Source: Gammaproteobacteria bacterium (GTDB lineage: Bacteria > Pseudomonadota > Gammaproteobacteria > Steroidobacterales > Steroidobacteraceae). Taken from it: DNA of 40,988 nt. Below are positions 9,428 to 16,467 of the stretch, piece by piece. The notes beneath the pieces are model-generated. The model was given only the letters and a program-made list of their open reading frames with translations. It made no database searches and had not been told where the DNA came from. The position numbers and the translations under genes were made by a program. Location: assembly GCA_005878095.1 (NCBI GenBank), contig VBNH01000114.1:1-40988 (forward strand), in the 5' to 3' direction. Each line of letters opens with the position of its first letter. The stretch's first letter is position 1.

Positions 9428-10519
9428 TTGGGGAATACCCTCGGTCGCTACGTTCTGCGCGAGGTGGTGACGGCCTGGCTGGTCGTCACCGCCGTGCTGC
9501 TCGTCATTCTGCTCGCGAACCAGCTGGTGGGGGTGCTGGAGCGCGCCGCCGCCAACCAATACCCGCAGAGCGTCGTGCTGGAGCTGATCGTGCTGGGGGC
9601 GCTGCAGAACCTGTCGCTGCTGCTGCCCGTCGGGCTGCTGCTCGGGGTGGTGCTGGCATTCGGCCGGCTGTATCACGACAGCGAGATGGCGGCGGCGCTG
9701 GCGTGCGGGGCCGGGCCTGCGAACCTCTATCTGCCCGTGGCGCTGCTCGCGCTGCTCGGCACGGCCGGGTTGGCATGGCTCACCCTGTTGCTGGCGCCGG
9801 ATGCCACCGCGCGCGCGCTCAGTCTGCGCAGCGCGGCGCTGCGCGCCGGGCAGTTCGCGCCGGTTGCGCCCGGGAAGTTTCGCATCTTCAGCGGCGGCAA
9901 CGCCGTGGTATACGCGCAGGACGTCAATCCCGACGGCACGCTCGCCGGCGTGTTCGTGGAGCGCAATCGCGGCGCACTGGTCGAGGTGGCGCTCGCCGAA
10001 CGGGCGCGGCACACCGTCACGGCGGACGGCATGACGCACATACTGACTCTCTATGACGGCGAGCGTTTCGAAGGCGTGCCCGGTGGGCCGGAGTTTCGCA
10101 TCGTGCGCTTCGCCGAGCACGTGGTGCCGGTGCAGGTGCCGGTGACCAGCGACGCGGTCGGGAATCTCGAAGCCCGATCCACCGCGAGCCTGCTCGGCTC
10201 GCGCGATGCCAACGAGCGCGCCGAACTGCACTCGCGCATCGCCATGCCGCTCATGTGCGCGGTGCTGGCGCTGCTCGCGGTGCCGCTGGCGCGCCTGAAG
10301 CCGCGCCAGGGTCGCTACGCGCGCGTGTGGCTCGCGGTAGTGATCTTCTTCCTGTATGTCAATCTCATCTCCGTCGGCAAGGTGTGGATCGCGCGTGGCA
10401 CGATCCCGGAATTCCTCGGGCTGTGGTGGACGCACGCGGCGGTGCTGCTGCTCGCGCTCCTGGTGATCGTGGGGCCGGGGCTGAGTAACCGGCTGCGCTA
10501 CCGGCTGCGCGGACTATGA
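9428..10519 (+). CDS. lptF: LPS export ABC permease LptF
   Basis: This 363-residue inner-membrane subunit belongs to the LptB2FG exporter that extracts lipopolysaccharide and sends it across the periplasm. It has the YjgP/YjgQ layout: three N-terminal membrane helices (to about residue 120), a periplasmic beta-jellyroll region (about 130-260) and three C-terminal helices. Sequence signs include the N-terminal RYVLREVVTAWL and the C-terminal RIAMPLMCAVLALLAVPLA. The start is TTG at 9428, with a G-rich ribosome site (AGGGGGCGAG) just upstream; no ATG fits better. Its stop overlaps lptG as ATGA. Confidence 0.95.
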   Translation: MGNTLGRYVLREVVTAWLVVTAVLLVILLANQLVGVLERAAANQYPQSVVLELIVLGALQNLSLLLPVGLLLGVVLAFGRLYHDSEMAAALACGAGPANLYLPVALLALLGTAGLAWLTLLLAPDATARALSLRSAALRAGQFAPVAPGKFRIFSGGNAVVYAQDVNPDGTLAGVFVERNRGALVEVALAERARHTVTADGMTHILTLYDGERFEGVPGGPEFRIVRFAEHVVPVQVPVTSDAVGNLEARSTASLLGSRDANERAELHSRIAMPLMCAVLALLAVPLARLKPRQGRYARVWLAVVIFFLYVNLISVGKVWIARGTIPEFLGLWWTHAAVLLLALLVIVGPGLSNRLRYRLRGL

Positions 10520-11583
10520 GCGTGCTCGACCGCTACATCGTGCGCGCCATCCTCAGCTCGGTGCTGCTGGTGATGCTGGTGGTGCTGGTGCTCGGCGCGC
10601 TGTTCGTGTTCATCGATCAGCAGGATGACATCGGCACCGGCCACTACACCGCGCTCGGCGCCTTCTGGTACACGCTGCTCAATCTGCCGCAGCTGGCGTA
10701 CGAGCTGCTGCCGATCACCGCGCTCATCGGCTCGCTCCTGGGGCTGGGCTCGCTGGCGCGGGGCAGTGAGCTGACGGTGGTTCGTGCCAGCGGCGTGTCG
10801 ATCGCGCGCCTGGCGGGCATTGCGCTGCTTGCCGGGCTGCTGCTGATCCTGGTCGAGCTGCTGCTGGGCGAGGTGCTCGCCCCGCCGCTGCAACAGGCGG
10901 CCCGCGAGCAGAAGGCCTTCAGCAAGCTGAGCAACGTCAGCTTCGGCGGCGGCGGCGGCGCCTGGGTGCGCGACGGCGACCTGATCCTCAACGTGGCCGG
11001 GCAGTACAGCCAGCGCCAGTTCGGCAGCATGCAGATCTTCGAGCTGTCGCCGCAGCACCGGCTGATCGCCCTGGGGCACGCCACGCGCGCCACCGCCGGC
11101 TCCCGGGGCAAGTGGCTGCTGAGTGACTACACCGAGTCGCGCTTCGCGGACGATGCGGTGACCACCCGCCCGCCCGGGCAGCGCCTGCTCGCATCGAAAC
11201 TCACCGCCGGGTTCCTCGGTCTCGCCATCGAGGATCCGAAGCAGCTCACCAGCCGCGCCCTGTGGCGGCTGATCAGCTACTACCGCAGCAATGCGCTCGA
11301 TACCCGCGAGTACCGGTTCGCATTCTGGTCGCGCATCGCGCGCACCCTCGCCATCGCCTTCGCGGTGGCGCTGGCGATTCCGTTCGTGCTCGGCTCGCTG
11401 CGCTCCGCGGGCGCGGGCACGCGCATGATGCTGGGGCTCATTCTCGGCATCGGCTTCTTCCTGCTGCAGCGGCTGATCGAGAGCGGCACGATCGTGTTCG
11501 CTCTCAATCCGGTGGTGCTCGCCTGGCTGCCCACCGCGCTGCTCGGGGCGGTGACCGTGGGGCTGCTGGCCCGCGCGCGCTGA
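10516..11583 (+). CDS. lptG: LPS export ABC permease LptG
   Basis: This 355-residue partner of LptF in the LPS transporter has the same topology: three membrane helices, a periplasmic domain, then three helices. Supporting sequence includes LDRYIVRAILSSV at the start, EFWYTLLNLP-type signals in the first loop (FWYTLLNLPQLAYELLPI) and the C-terminal LGIGFFLLQRLIESG. A glycine run (FGGGGGAW) lies in the periplasmic part. It begins within the lptF stop (ATGA), so the two are probably translated together at equal ratio, as the complex requires. Confidence 0.95.
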   Translation: MSVLDRYIVRAILSSVLLVMLVVLVLGALFVFIDQQDDIGTGHYTALGAFWYTLLNLPQLAYELLPITALIGSLLGLGSLARGSELTVVRASGVSIARLAGIALLAGLLLILVELLLGEVLAPPLQQAAREQKAFSKLSNVSFGGGGGAWVRDGDLILNVAGQYSQRQFGSMQIFELSPQHRLIALGHATRATAGSRGKWLLSDYTESRFADDAVTTRPPGQRLLASKLTAGFLGLAIEDPKQLTSRALWRLISYYRSNALDTREYRFAFWSRIARTLAIAFAVALAIPFVLGSLRSAGAGTRMMLGLILGIGFFLLQRLIESGTIVFALNPVVLAWLPTALLGAVTVGLLARAR

Positions 11584-11600
11584 GAACGGCTGCGCTCAGC
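11579..11600. terminator. stem-loop between convergent lptG and GFA genes
   Basis: GCTGAG and CTCAGC form a 6-bp stem with a 10-nt loop at the meeting point of two convergent genes, overlapping the lptG stop. There is no T run, so a bidirectional terminator is only a suggestion. Confidence 0.3.
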
Positions 11601-11601
11601 C

Positions 11602-12018
11602 TCATGGCGGTTGCGCGGAAATGCCGGCCGTGAATTGCGGGCGGCCGTCGTTGATCGACACCCACGGCAGCTTGTCACCGACCCACAGGTGCACCTGCGG
11701 CGCGAGCGCCGTCGGGTCATCCAGGGTCGCGAGCGTCACGTCGATCTCGGCGGCGCGAGCCTCGTTATGGTAGGTCAGCGAGGTGCCGCACACGGCACAG
11801 AATCCGCGCGTGACACCCGGCGATGAGCGATATTCGGCGAGCGCGCCGCGGGTGAGGCGGAAACTCGCACGCGCAAACGTCCCCCAGGGAACCATGGGCG
11901 CACCGGCGGCCCTGCGGCAACTGGCGCAGTGGCAGAAGCACGGGTTGCGCACCGCCCCCGACACCTGGTAGCGCACGCCGCCGCACAGGCAGCCGCCGAG
12001 GTAGCAGGTCTCGCCCAT
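11602..12018 (-). CDS. GFA / CENP-V family zinc protein
   Basis: This 138-residue protein belongs to the glutathione-dependent formaldehyde-activating (GFA) fold, a cysteine-rich zinc-binding beta fold. The cysteine pattern is typical: Cys10 and Cys12 (GGCLCGG), Cys27/Cys29/Cys31/Cys34 (CFCHCASC) and Cys74/Cys77 (GFCAVCGT). Most family members are of unknown substrate, so formaldehyde chemistry should not be assumed. ATG at 12018 is chosen because the family usually begins just before the first CxC. An in-frame ATG at 12054 would add 12 residues, and neither start has a clear ribosome site. It is convergent with lptG and divergent from the M61 peptidase gene. Confidence 0.85.
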   Translation of the reverse strand: MGETCYLGGCLCGGVRYQVSGAVRNPCFCHCASCRRAAGAPMVPWGTFARASFRLTRGALAEYRSSPGVTRGFCAVCGTSLTYHNEARAAEIDVTLATLDDPTALAPQVHLWVGDKLPWVSINDGRPQFTAGISAQPP

Positions 12019-12101
12019 GGAGCGACGGTACCACTCGTTGCCCGGCGGAGCCATTCGGTCGACAATCGCGCACTCTTTGTATCGGTCCGCAGGTCCGAGT
12101 G

Positions 12102-13994
12102 ATGAGAGCCGCAGGGTTCAACGGCGCGCTGCTCGCGGCGCTCATGCTCGCGAGCGCAGTGGGGCAGGCCGCGGATCTTAAGGTACGCGTCGATGCGCGC
12201 GAGGTCGCGCGCAAGCGCGTGCATACCGATCTGACACTGGCCGTGCAGCAGGGTCCGCTCACGCTGGTGTTTCCGAAATGGATTCCGGGCGAGCACGGAC
12301 CGAGCGGGCCGCTCGAGTCGATCATCGGACTCACGATCCGCGCGAACGATGCGCCGCTGCCCTGGCGACGCGACCCGCGCGACATGTACGCGCTCAGCGT
12401 GAGCGTGCCGCGCGGGGCCACGCACCTCGAGATCGCGCTCGATACCGGCCTGCCGACCGAGGGCGGACATTTCAGCACCGGGCCGACGAGCAGTGCAGCT
12501 CTCGCTGTCCTGCCGTGGAACGAATTCGTCCTGTTGCCCAAGGGGCGCGACGCCGGGAGCCTCAGCACCGAGGCCACGGTATTCGCGCCGCCCGGCTGGC
12601 AGCTCATCTGCGCGCTCGAGCTGCGCCCGCAGCCGGACGGGGGCGTTGAGCTCGAGCCGGCCTCACTCGCGCGCCTGATCGACTCGCCACTGCAGATGGG
12701 CCGCTACGCGAAGCGCATCGAGCTGCCGGGAGCGGCCCCGTTTCCCGAACTCAGGCACAGCCTCTCGCTGGTCGCCGACAGCGCCGCGGCGCTCACGGTG
12801 CCCGGGGACTTTGCCGCCGGGTACGGCCGCCTGGTGGAGCAGGCAGGGACTTTGTTCGGGACCCGCATGTACCGCCACTACACCTGGCTCCTGACGCTCT
12901 CGGACCACGTGGCGCATTTCGGGCTTGAGCACCACGAGTCCAGTGACGATCGCGTGGATGAGAACTCGCTCGCGGAGGCGCCGCTGCGTGAAGGCGTCGC
13001 GGAGCTTCTCGCCCACGAGTACGTGCACAGCTGGAACGGCAAGTACCGCCGTCCGGCAGGCCTGCTGAGCCCCGATTACCAGCAGCCGATGGATGGGTCG
13101 CTCCTGTGGGTGTACGAAGGCCTCACCCAGTTCTGGGGCACGGCGCTGCCGGTGCGCGCCGGCCTGGTCACACCCGAGAGCTACCGCGAAATGCTCGCCA
13201 GCCTGGCGGGGAGCTTCGACACAGAGCCTGGGAACCGCTGGCGGCCCATGGCGGACACCGCGGTGGCGGCGCAGATTCTCTTCGGCGCTCCGGATGCCTG
13301 GACGCTCAGCCGCCGCAGCGTCGATTTCTACGAGGCGTCCGTGTTCCTGTGGCTCAACGTCGACGCCGAGCTGCGCGCTCGCAGCGCCGGGCGGGCCTCG
13401 CTGGATGATTTCGTCAAGCGCTTCTACGCCGGAGCGGGCGGGGCACCGGCGCTCAAGCCGTACGTGGAAGCGGACGTCTATGCCACGCTGGCGGCCATCG
13501 CGCCCGGGGACTGGCGCACGCTCATTCGCCGTCATCTCGACACGACCGGTACCCAGGCGCTGCTCGCCGGCCTGCAGAGCGCCGGCTGGCAGCTGACCTA
13601 TTCGCCCGAAAAGAATTCCTACCTTGAGACCCGGCTGAAACGCAGGAAAACCGTCGAGCGCCAGGCGTCCATCGGCCTCAGGATCAATGACAAGGGCGAT
13701 GACAGGGGCACGATCATCGACACCGTCGAGGACCGCGCCGCCGCGCAAGCCGGCGCCGGCCCCGGCATGAAGATCATCGCCGTGAACGGTCGCAAGTACT
13801 CGGTCGAGGTGCTCGATGCAGCCATTGCCGCGGCGCACGAGACCCGCAAGCCCATCGAGCTCCTGGTGGAAAGCGCTGACTACTACCGCACGCTCAGCGT
13901 GGCGTACTTCGACGGCGCGCGCTACCCGCACCTGGCCCGTATCGATGCCCGCCCCGACACGCTCTCGCAGGTGCTGACGGCGCGCGCCGACTGA
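12102..13994 (+). CDS. secreted M61 family metallopeptidase with PDZ domain
   Basis: This 630-residue protein has an N-terminal signal peptide (cleavage likely after the AVGQA region) and therefore acts in the periplasm or outside. It matches the M61 glycyl-aminopeptidase family: an N-terminal beta domain, a zinc site HEYVH at residues 305-309 followed by SWNGKYRRP, and a likely third ligand Glu339 in YEGLTQFWG. A PDZ-like domain near 515-605 (GTIIDTVEDRAAAQAG, then GMKIIAVNGRKY) ends the protein. ATG at 12102 is preferred over the in-frame GTG one codon upstream. The catalytic site looks intact. The substrate is unknown. Confidence 0.9.
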   Translation: MRAAGFNGALLAALMLASAVGQAADLKVRVDAREVARKRVHTDLTLAVQQGPLTLVFPKWIPGEHGPSGPLESIIGLTIRANDAPLPWRRDPRDMYALSVSVPRGATHLEIALDTGLPTEGGHFSTGPTSSAALAVLPWNEFVLLPKGRDAGSLSTEATVFAPPGWQLICALELRPQPDGGVELEPASLARLIDSPLQMGRYAKRIELPGAAPFPELRHSLSLVADSAAALTVPGDFAAGYGRLVEQAGTLFGTRMYRHYTWLLTLSDHVAHFGLEHHESSDDRVDENSLAEAPLREGVAELLAHEYVHSWNGKYRRPAGLLSPDYQQPMDGSLLWVYEGLTQFWGTALPVRAGLVTPESYREMLASLAGSFDTEPGNRWRPMADTAVAAQILFGAPDAWTLSRRSVDFYEASVFLWLNVDAELRARSAGRASLDDFVKRFYAGAGGAPALKPYVEADVYATLAAIAPGDWRTLIRRHLDTTGTQALLAGLQSAGWQLTYSPEKNSYLETRLKRRKTVERQASIGLRINDKGDDRGTIIDTVEDRAAAQAGAGPGMKIIAVNGRKYSVEVLDAAIAAAHETRKPIELLVESADYYRTLSVAYFDGARYPHLARIDARPDTLSQVLTARAD

Positions 13995-14020
13995 GACCGG
14001 GACTTGGCCGTTGGTGAAGG

Positions 14021-14063
14021 GCGGCTCGGGGCCTGCACTACGCGGGCCGCGGGGGAGAGCCGC
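14021..14063. terminator. stem-loop between convergent genes
   Basis: GCGGCTC (14021-14027) pairs perfectly with GAGCCGC (14057-14063); the enclosed GC-rich loop can pair further (GGCC/GGCC). It sits between the converging M61 gene and the minus-strand gene ending at 14064, which suits a bidirectional terminator. There is no T run. Confidence 0.35.
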
Positions 14064-14540
14064 TCAGTGGTGGCGGTGCCCGGGAAACAGCCGGCAGTAG
14101 ATGCAGTCCGCGCCGGTCGGGTTATCGAGCATGAAGTGGCGCACCCAGTAGCCGTCTTCCCGCGAAGCGGCGTATTCGAAGGTCTGGTTCTCGAGGTCGT
14201 GTCCGACCACTTCCACCGCCCCCTCCGTTTCGAGGATCTCGGCTGCGCGCGCCGTTTCGATCGCGCCGCGCGGGTGGACCGCGATGGTGGCCGCGCCGCC
14301 CTCGACACGCTCGGCCAACAGCTCCACGAACGGCCACTCGTCGTCCTCATCCAGCAGGGTGGCGAAATACTGCGCGAATTTCGCCCGCGCCGACGCCGCG
14401 GGATGTGATCCCGCCCGTCCCGGCTCGCACGCCGCCGTCAGCTCGACCCGGTCGGTCGGAAACCCGTCGCCCACCAGCCTGGTGCGCACACGGTCCGCGA
14501 CCCCGTACTCGTTGAACACGGCGAGTAACACAGCGCTCAT
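14064..14540 (-). CDS. unrecognised 158-residue protein
   Basis: I do not recognise the family with certainty. The N-terminus (SAVLLAVFNEYGVADRVRTR) starts like a small alpha/beta domain, reminiscent of general-stress 17M-type ferredoxin-like folds in which a protein 'flips' variables. This is followed by an acidic region and a C-terminus carrying a close cysteine pair (CIYC) before a His-rich tail (FPGHRHH). The Cys pair with several His residues could bind metal, but this is inference. There is no signal peptide or membrane helix, so it is probably cytoplasmic. The start is well supported by GGGAG 6 nt upstream of ATG 14540. It converges with the M61 gene and diverges from the HTH/VOC pair. 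Confidence 0.7.
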   Translation of the reverse strand: MSAVLLAVFNEYGVADRVRTRLVGDGFPTDRVELTAACEPGRAGSHPAASARAKFAQYFATLLDEDDEWPFVELLAERVEGGAATIAVHPRGAIETARAAEILETEGAVEVVGHDLENQTFEYAASREDGYWVRHFMLDNPTGADCIYCRLFPGHRHH

Positions 14541-14724
14541 GTCGCTCTCCCAGCCCTTGCTGCCAAGGCAATGACTATTCCCACCGAAAAAATTCTACGC
14601 TTGGCCCCTGAGTCCGTGGATTCCCTGTTCCCCCCGTTTCCATGGGGGTGTCTGCTGGACTTAATGCACCGCAATATCCCCGCAGGGGAGGGTAATTCAA
14701 CCCCTCACAGCTTAGGATCCCGCC

Positions 14725-14892
14725 ATGTCCGGCAGCAGCCGCAGAGGACGACCTCCTCACGACGATGTGCTGACTCCGACCGAGTGGCGCGTCGTACACG
14801 CCGTGCAGCACGGCATGAGCAATCGCGAGATCGCCGCACGCCGCGGCATCAGGGGACGAGTGCCCTGCGCCTGCAGGAGAGACCTAACATGA
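14725..14892 (+). pseudogene. truncated LuxR-type helix-turn-helix fragment
   Basis: This short frame of 55 codons begins with SSRRGRPPHDDVLTPTEWRV and continues HAVQHGMSNREIAARRGI, the first helices of a LuxR/GerE-type DNA-binding domain. It then leaves the family pattern where the recognition helix should continue, ending in an unrelated tail (RGRVPCACRRDLT). A good ribosome site (AGGA, 7 nt before ATG) is present. Its TGA overlaps the ATG of the VOC gene as ATGA, in another frame. From memory, related proteins fuse this HTH to a VOC domain in one chain, so I read this as a deletion remnant. The peptide is probably translated but is unlikely to bind DNA. Confidence 0.6.
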
Positions 14893-15257
14893 CTACGCTG
14901 ACCCTCGGGCCACTGGCCCAGATCGCGCGAACGGTCCGGGACATCAAGGAGTCCGAGGCCTGGTACCGTACGCTCGGTCTGCCGCACCTTTACAGCTTCG
15001 GCTCACTGGCGTTCTTCGACTGCGGGGGCACGCGGCTGATGCTGAGTGCGCAGGAAAAACCCGCCCCCGAATCCATTCTCTACCTGCGGGTCGAGGACAT
15101 CCGCACCGCGTACGAGCTGCTGCGCTCGCGCGGCATCGAGTTCATGGACGCGCCCCACCTGATTCACCGTCACGCCGACGGAACCGAGGAGTGGATGGCG
15201 CACTTTCAGGACGCCGAGGGACGACCCCTGGCGATCATGTCGCAGGTGAAGCCCTGA
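14889..15257 (+). CDS. VOC (glyoxalase/bleomycin-resistance fold) protein
   Basis: This 122-residue protein is a single vicinal-oxygen-chelate module pair: LGPLAQIARTVRDIKESEAW opens the first beta-alpha-beta unit and SILYLRVEDIRTAYELLRSR the second. Candidate metal or active-site residues include His125-type positions in HLIHRHADGTEEWMAHF. Substrate cannot be told from sequence. A ribosome site (AGGAGAG) precedes ATG 14889. It overlaps the HTH fragment by 4 nt, so the two may be translationally coupled. The frame stays open upstream (SALRLQERPN), consistent with a former linker to an HTH domain. It could have been the ligand-sensing half of a regulator. Confidence 0.8.
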   Translation: MTTLTLGPLAQIARTVRDIKESEAWYRTLGLPHLYSFGSLAFFDCGGTRLMLSAQEKPAPESILYLRVEDIRTAYELLRSRGIEFMDAPHLIHRHADGTEEWMAHFQDAEGRPLAIMSQVKP

Positions 15258-15285
15258 CAGACAAAGCCGGGCGAGACACCGGGCA

Positions 15286-16464
15286 CTATTTCGGCGTATC
15301 AGGCGGAGCGGGATTGTCCGGCGATGCATCCTTGCCGGGGACCGTCGCCTGGCCGGCGGCGGGGGCCTTGCCGGCTGGCGATGCCTTACCGGCGGCGGGC
15401 GCCTTACCGGCCGCGGGCGCCTTGCCTGGCGCGGACTCCGCGGTGGTCTTCTTCGCCGGCGCGGGTGGCTTCTTGAGCAGATCCTCGAGCGGACGAAAGA
15501 TGGCCGCGTACTTGTAATCCGGAATCTCGAACTCCCAGCCACCGAGGCGCGCGTTGCTCGTCTGCGCCTCCGCTTCGGTTTGCTTCGCGGTGGCGTGTGT
15601 GCTCACGGTCACGAGCGAGCGTGCGCCGTCCTTGCGGCCTGCGACGTCGACCTCGAGCCCGTCGAAGGTGCGGAACAGGGCGTGCGCCGCAGCACTCGCG
15701 TCCGCGGCGGCACTCGCCTTGCCAACATCATCGAAGGTGAGCGAGCTCAGGGAGCCCGCGATCCCGTCCGCAGCGCCCGCACTGGTCAGCTCGCGCCCTT
15801 TGGGGAGCGGTGCCACGGTGAAGTCGGTCTGCTCCTTCTTCTCGCGCGAGGCGCTGAACCCCGGACCCTGGTGGGGTCTTTCCTCGACCTGACGCACGCG
15901 CTCGGGCGCCACATCGATCAGCGCGCGGTCGAGCCATCCCTTGGGGTCCGCATCCACGGTGAGTAACGGCGCCGCGAGCAGAGTCTGTGGGGCGTTGGCG
16001 ACGCGCACGTACCCGGACTTGGCGCTCGAGGACTTGCCGACGATGAGCGCCCAGGTTCGAGCGGGGGTGAGCACCTCGATGCGCGTCCCGGTCCCGGTGG
16101 CCTTGGGCGAGTCGACGTCCTGCACGCCGAGCTGCGGGTAGTTTGCCGGCAAGCGGGTCTTCTCCTCGACGATGTTGAGCGCGCCGAGATCGAGCAGCAG
16201 CTTGCGGACCTTGCCCGGGTCGGCCGGCCAGCCACGCTCCCCGACGCTCCAACCCGCGCCGTTCCTCTTCAGCGTGGTGTGGGTGCCGTCGGCCTTACGC
16301 AGCGCGACCTCGGTCACGGCATTGACGTGATGCTCGAGGTCCGGCAACACCAGGTCCCCGGCGAGCGTGGCGCGCTCCAGGTGCCGCTGGGACGCGATCC
16401 ACATGGCGAAGCCCACCAGCGCGAGCCCGGCGACGAGAAGCGCGACGACACGGCCTGCACTCAT
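15286..16464 (-). CDS. DUF4340 protein of a Gld-type ABC system
   Basis: This 392-residue protein has one N-terminal membrane helix (VVALLVAGLALVGFAMWIA) and a periplasmic region of DUF4340 type, with repeats of the pattern seen at WSVGERGWPADPGKVRKLL and a following lipoprotein-like beta region. DUF4340 proteins typically follow gldG-like genes; their role is not established. The C-terminal 60 residues are a low-complexity Ala/Pro/Lys/Gly tail containing six copies of a hexapeptide. The start is ATG at 16464 with GAGG 6 nt upstream, 3 nt after the gldG-like stop, so it is part of that operon. Confidence 0.8.
   Translation of the reverse strand: MSAGRVVALLVAGLALVGFAMWIASQRHLERATLAGDLVLPDLEHHVNAVTEVALRKADGTHTTLKRNGAGWSVGERGWPADPGKVRKLLLDLGALNIVEEKTRLPANYPQLGVQDVDSPKATGTGTRIEVLTPARTWALIVGKSSSAKSGYVRVANAPQTLLAAPLLTVDADPKGWLDRALIDVAPERVRQVEERPHQGPGFSASREKKEQTDFTVAPLPKGRELTSAGAADGIAGSLSSLTFDDVGKASAAADASAAAHALFRTFDGLEVDVAGRKDGARSLVTVSTHATAKQTEAEAQTSNARLGGWEFEIPDYKYAAIFRPLEDLLKKPPAPAKKTTAESAPGKAPAAGKAPAAGKASPAGKAPAAGQATVPGKDASPDNPAPPDTPK
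15319..15426 (-). repeat. 18-nt coding repeats in the DUF4340 tail
   Basis: Six consecutive 18-nt units encode the hexapeptides GKAPAA, GKAPAA, GKASPA, GKAPAA, GQATVP and GKDASP (residues 347-382). The copies nearest the globular domain are the most alike and those nearest the C-terminus the most diverged. The reading frame is kept throughout. Confidence 0.9.
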
Positions 16465-16467
16465 GGC

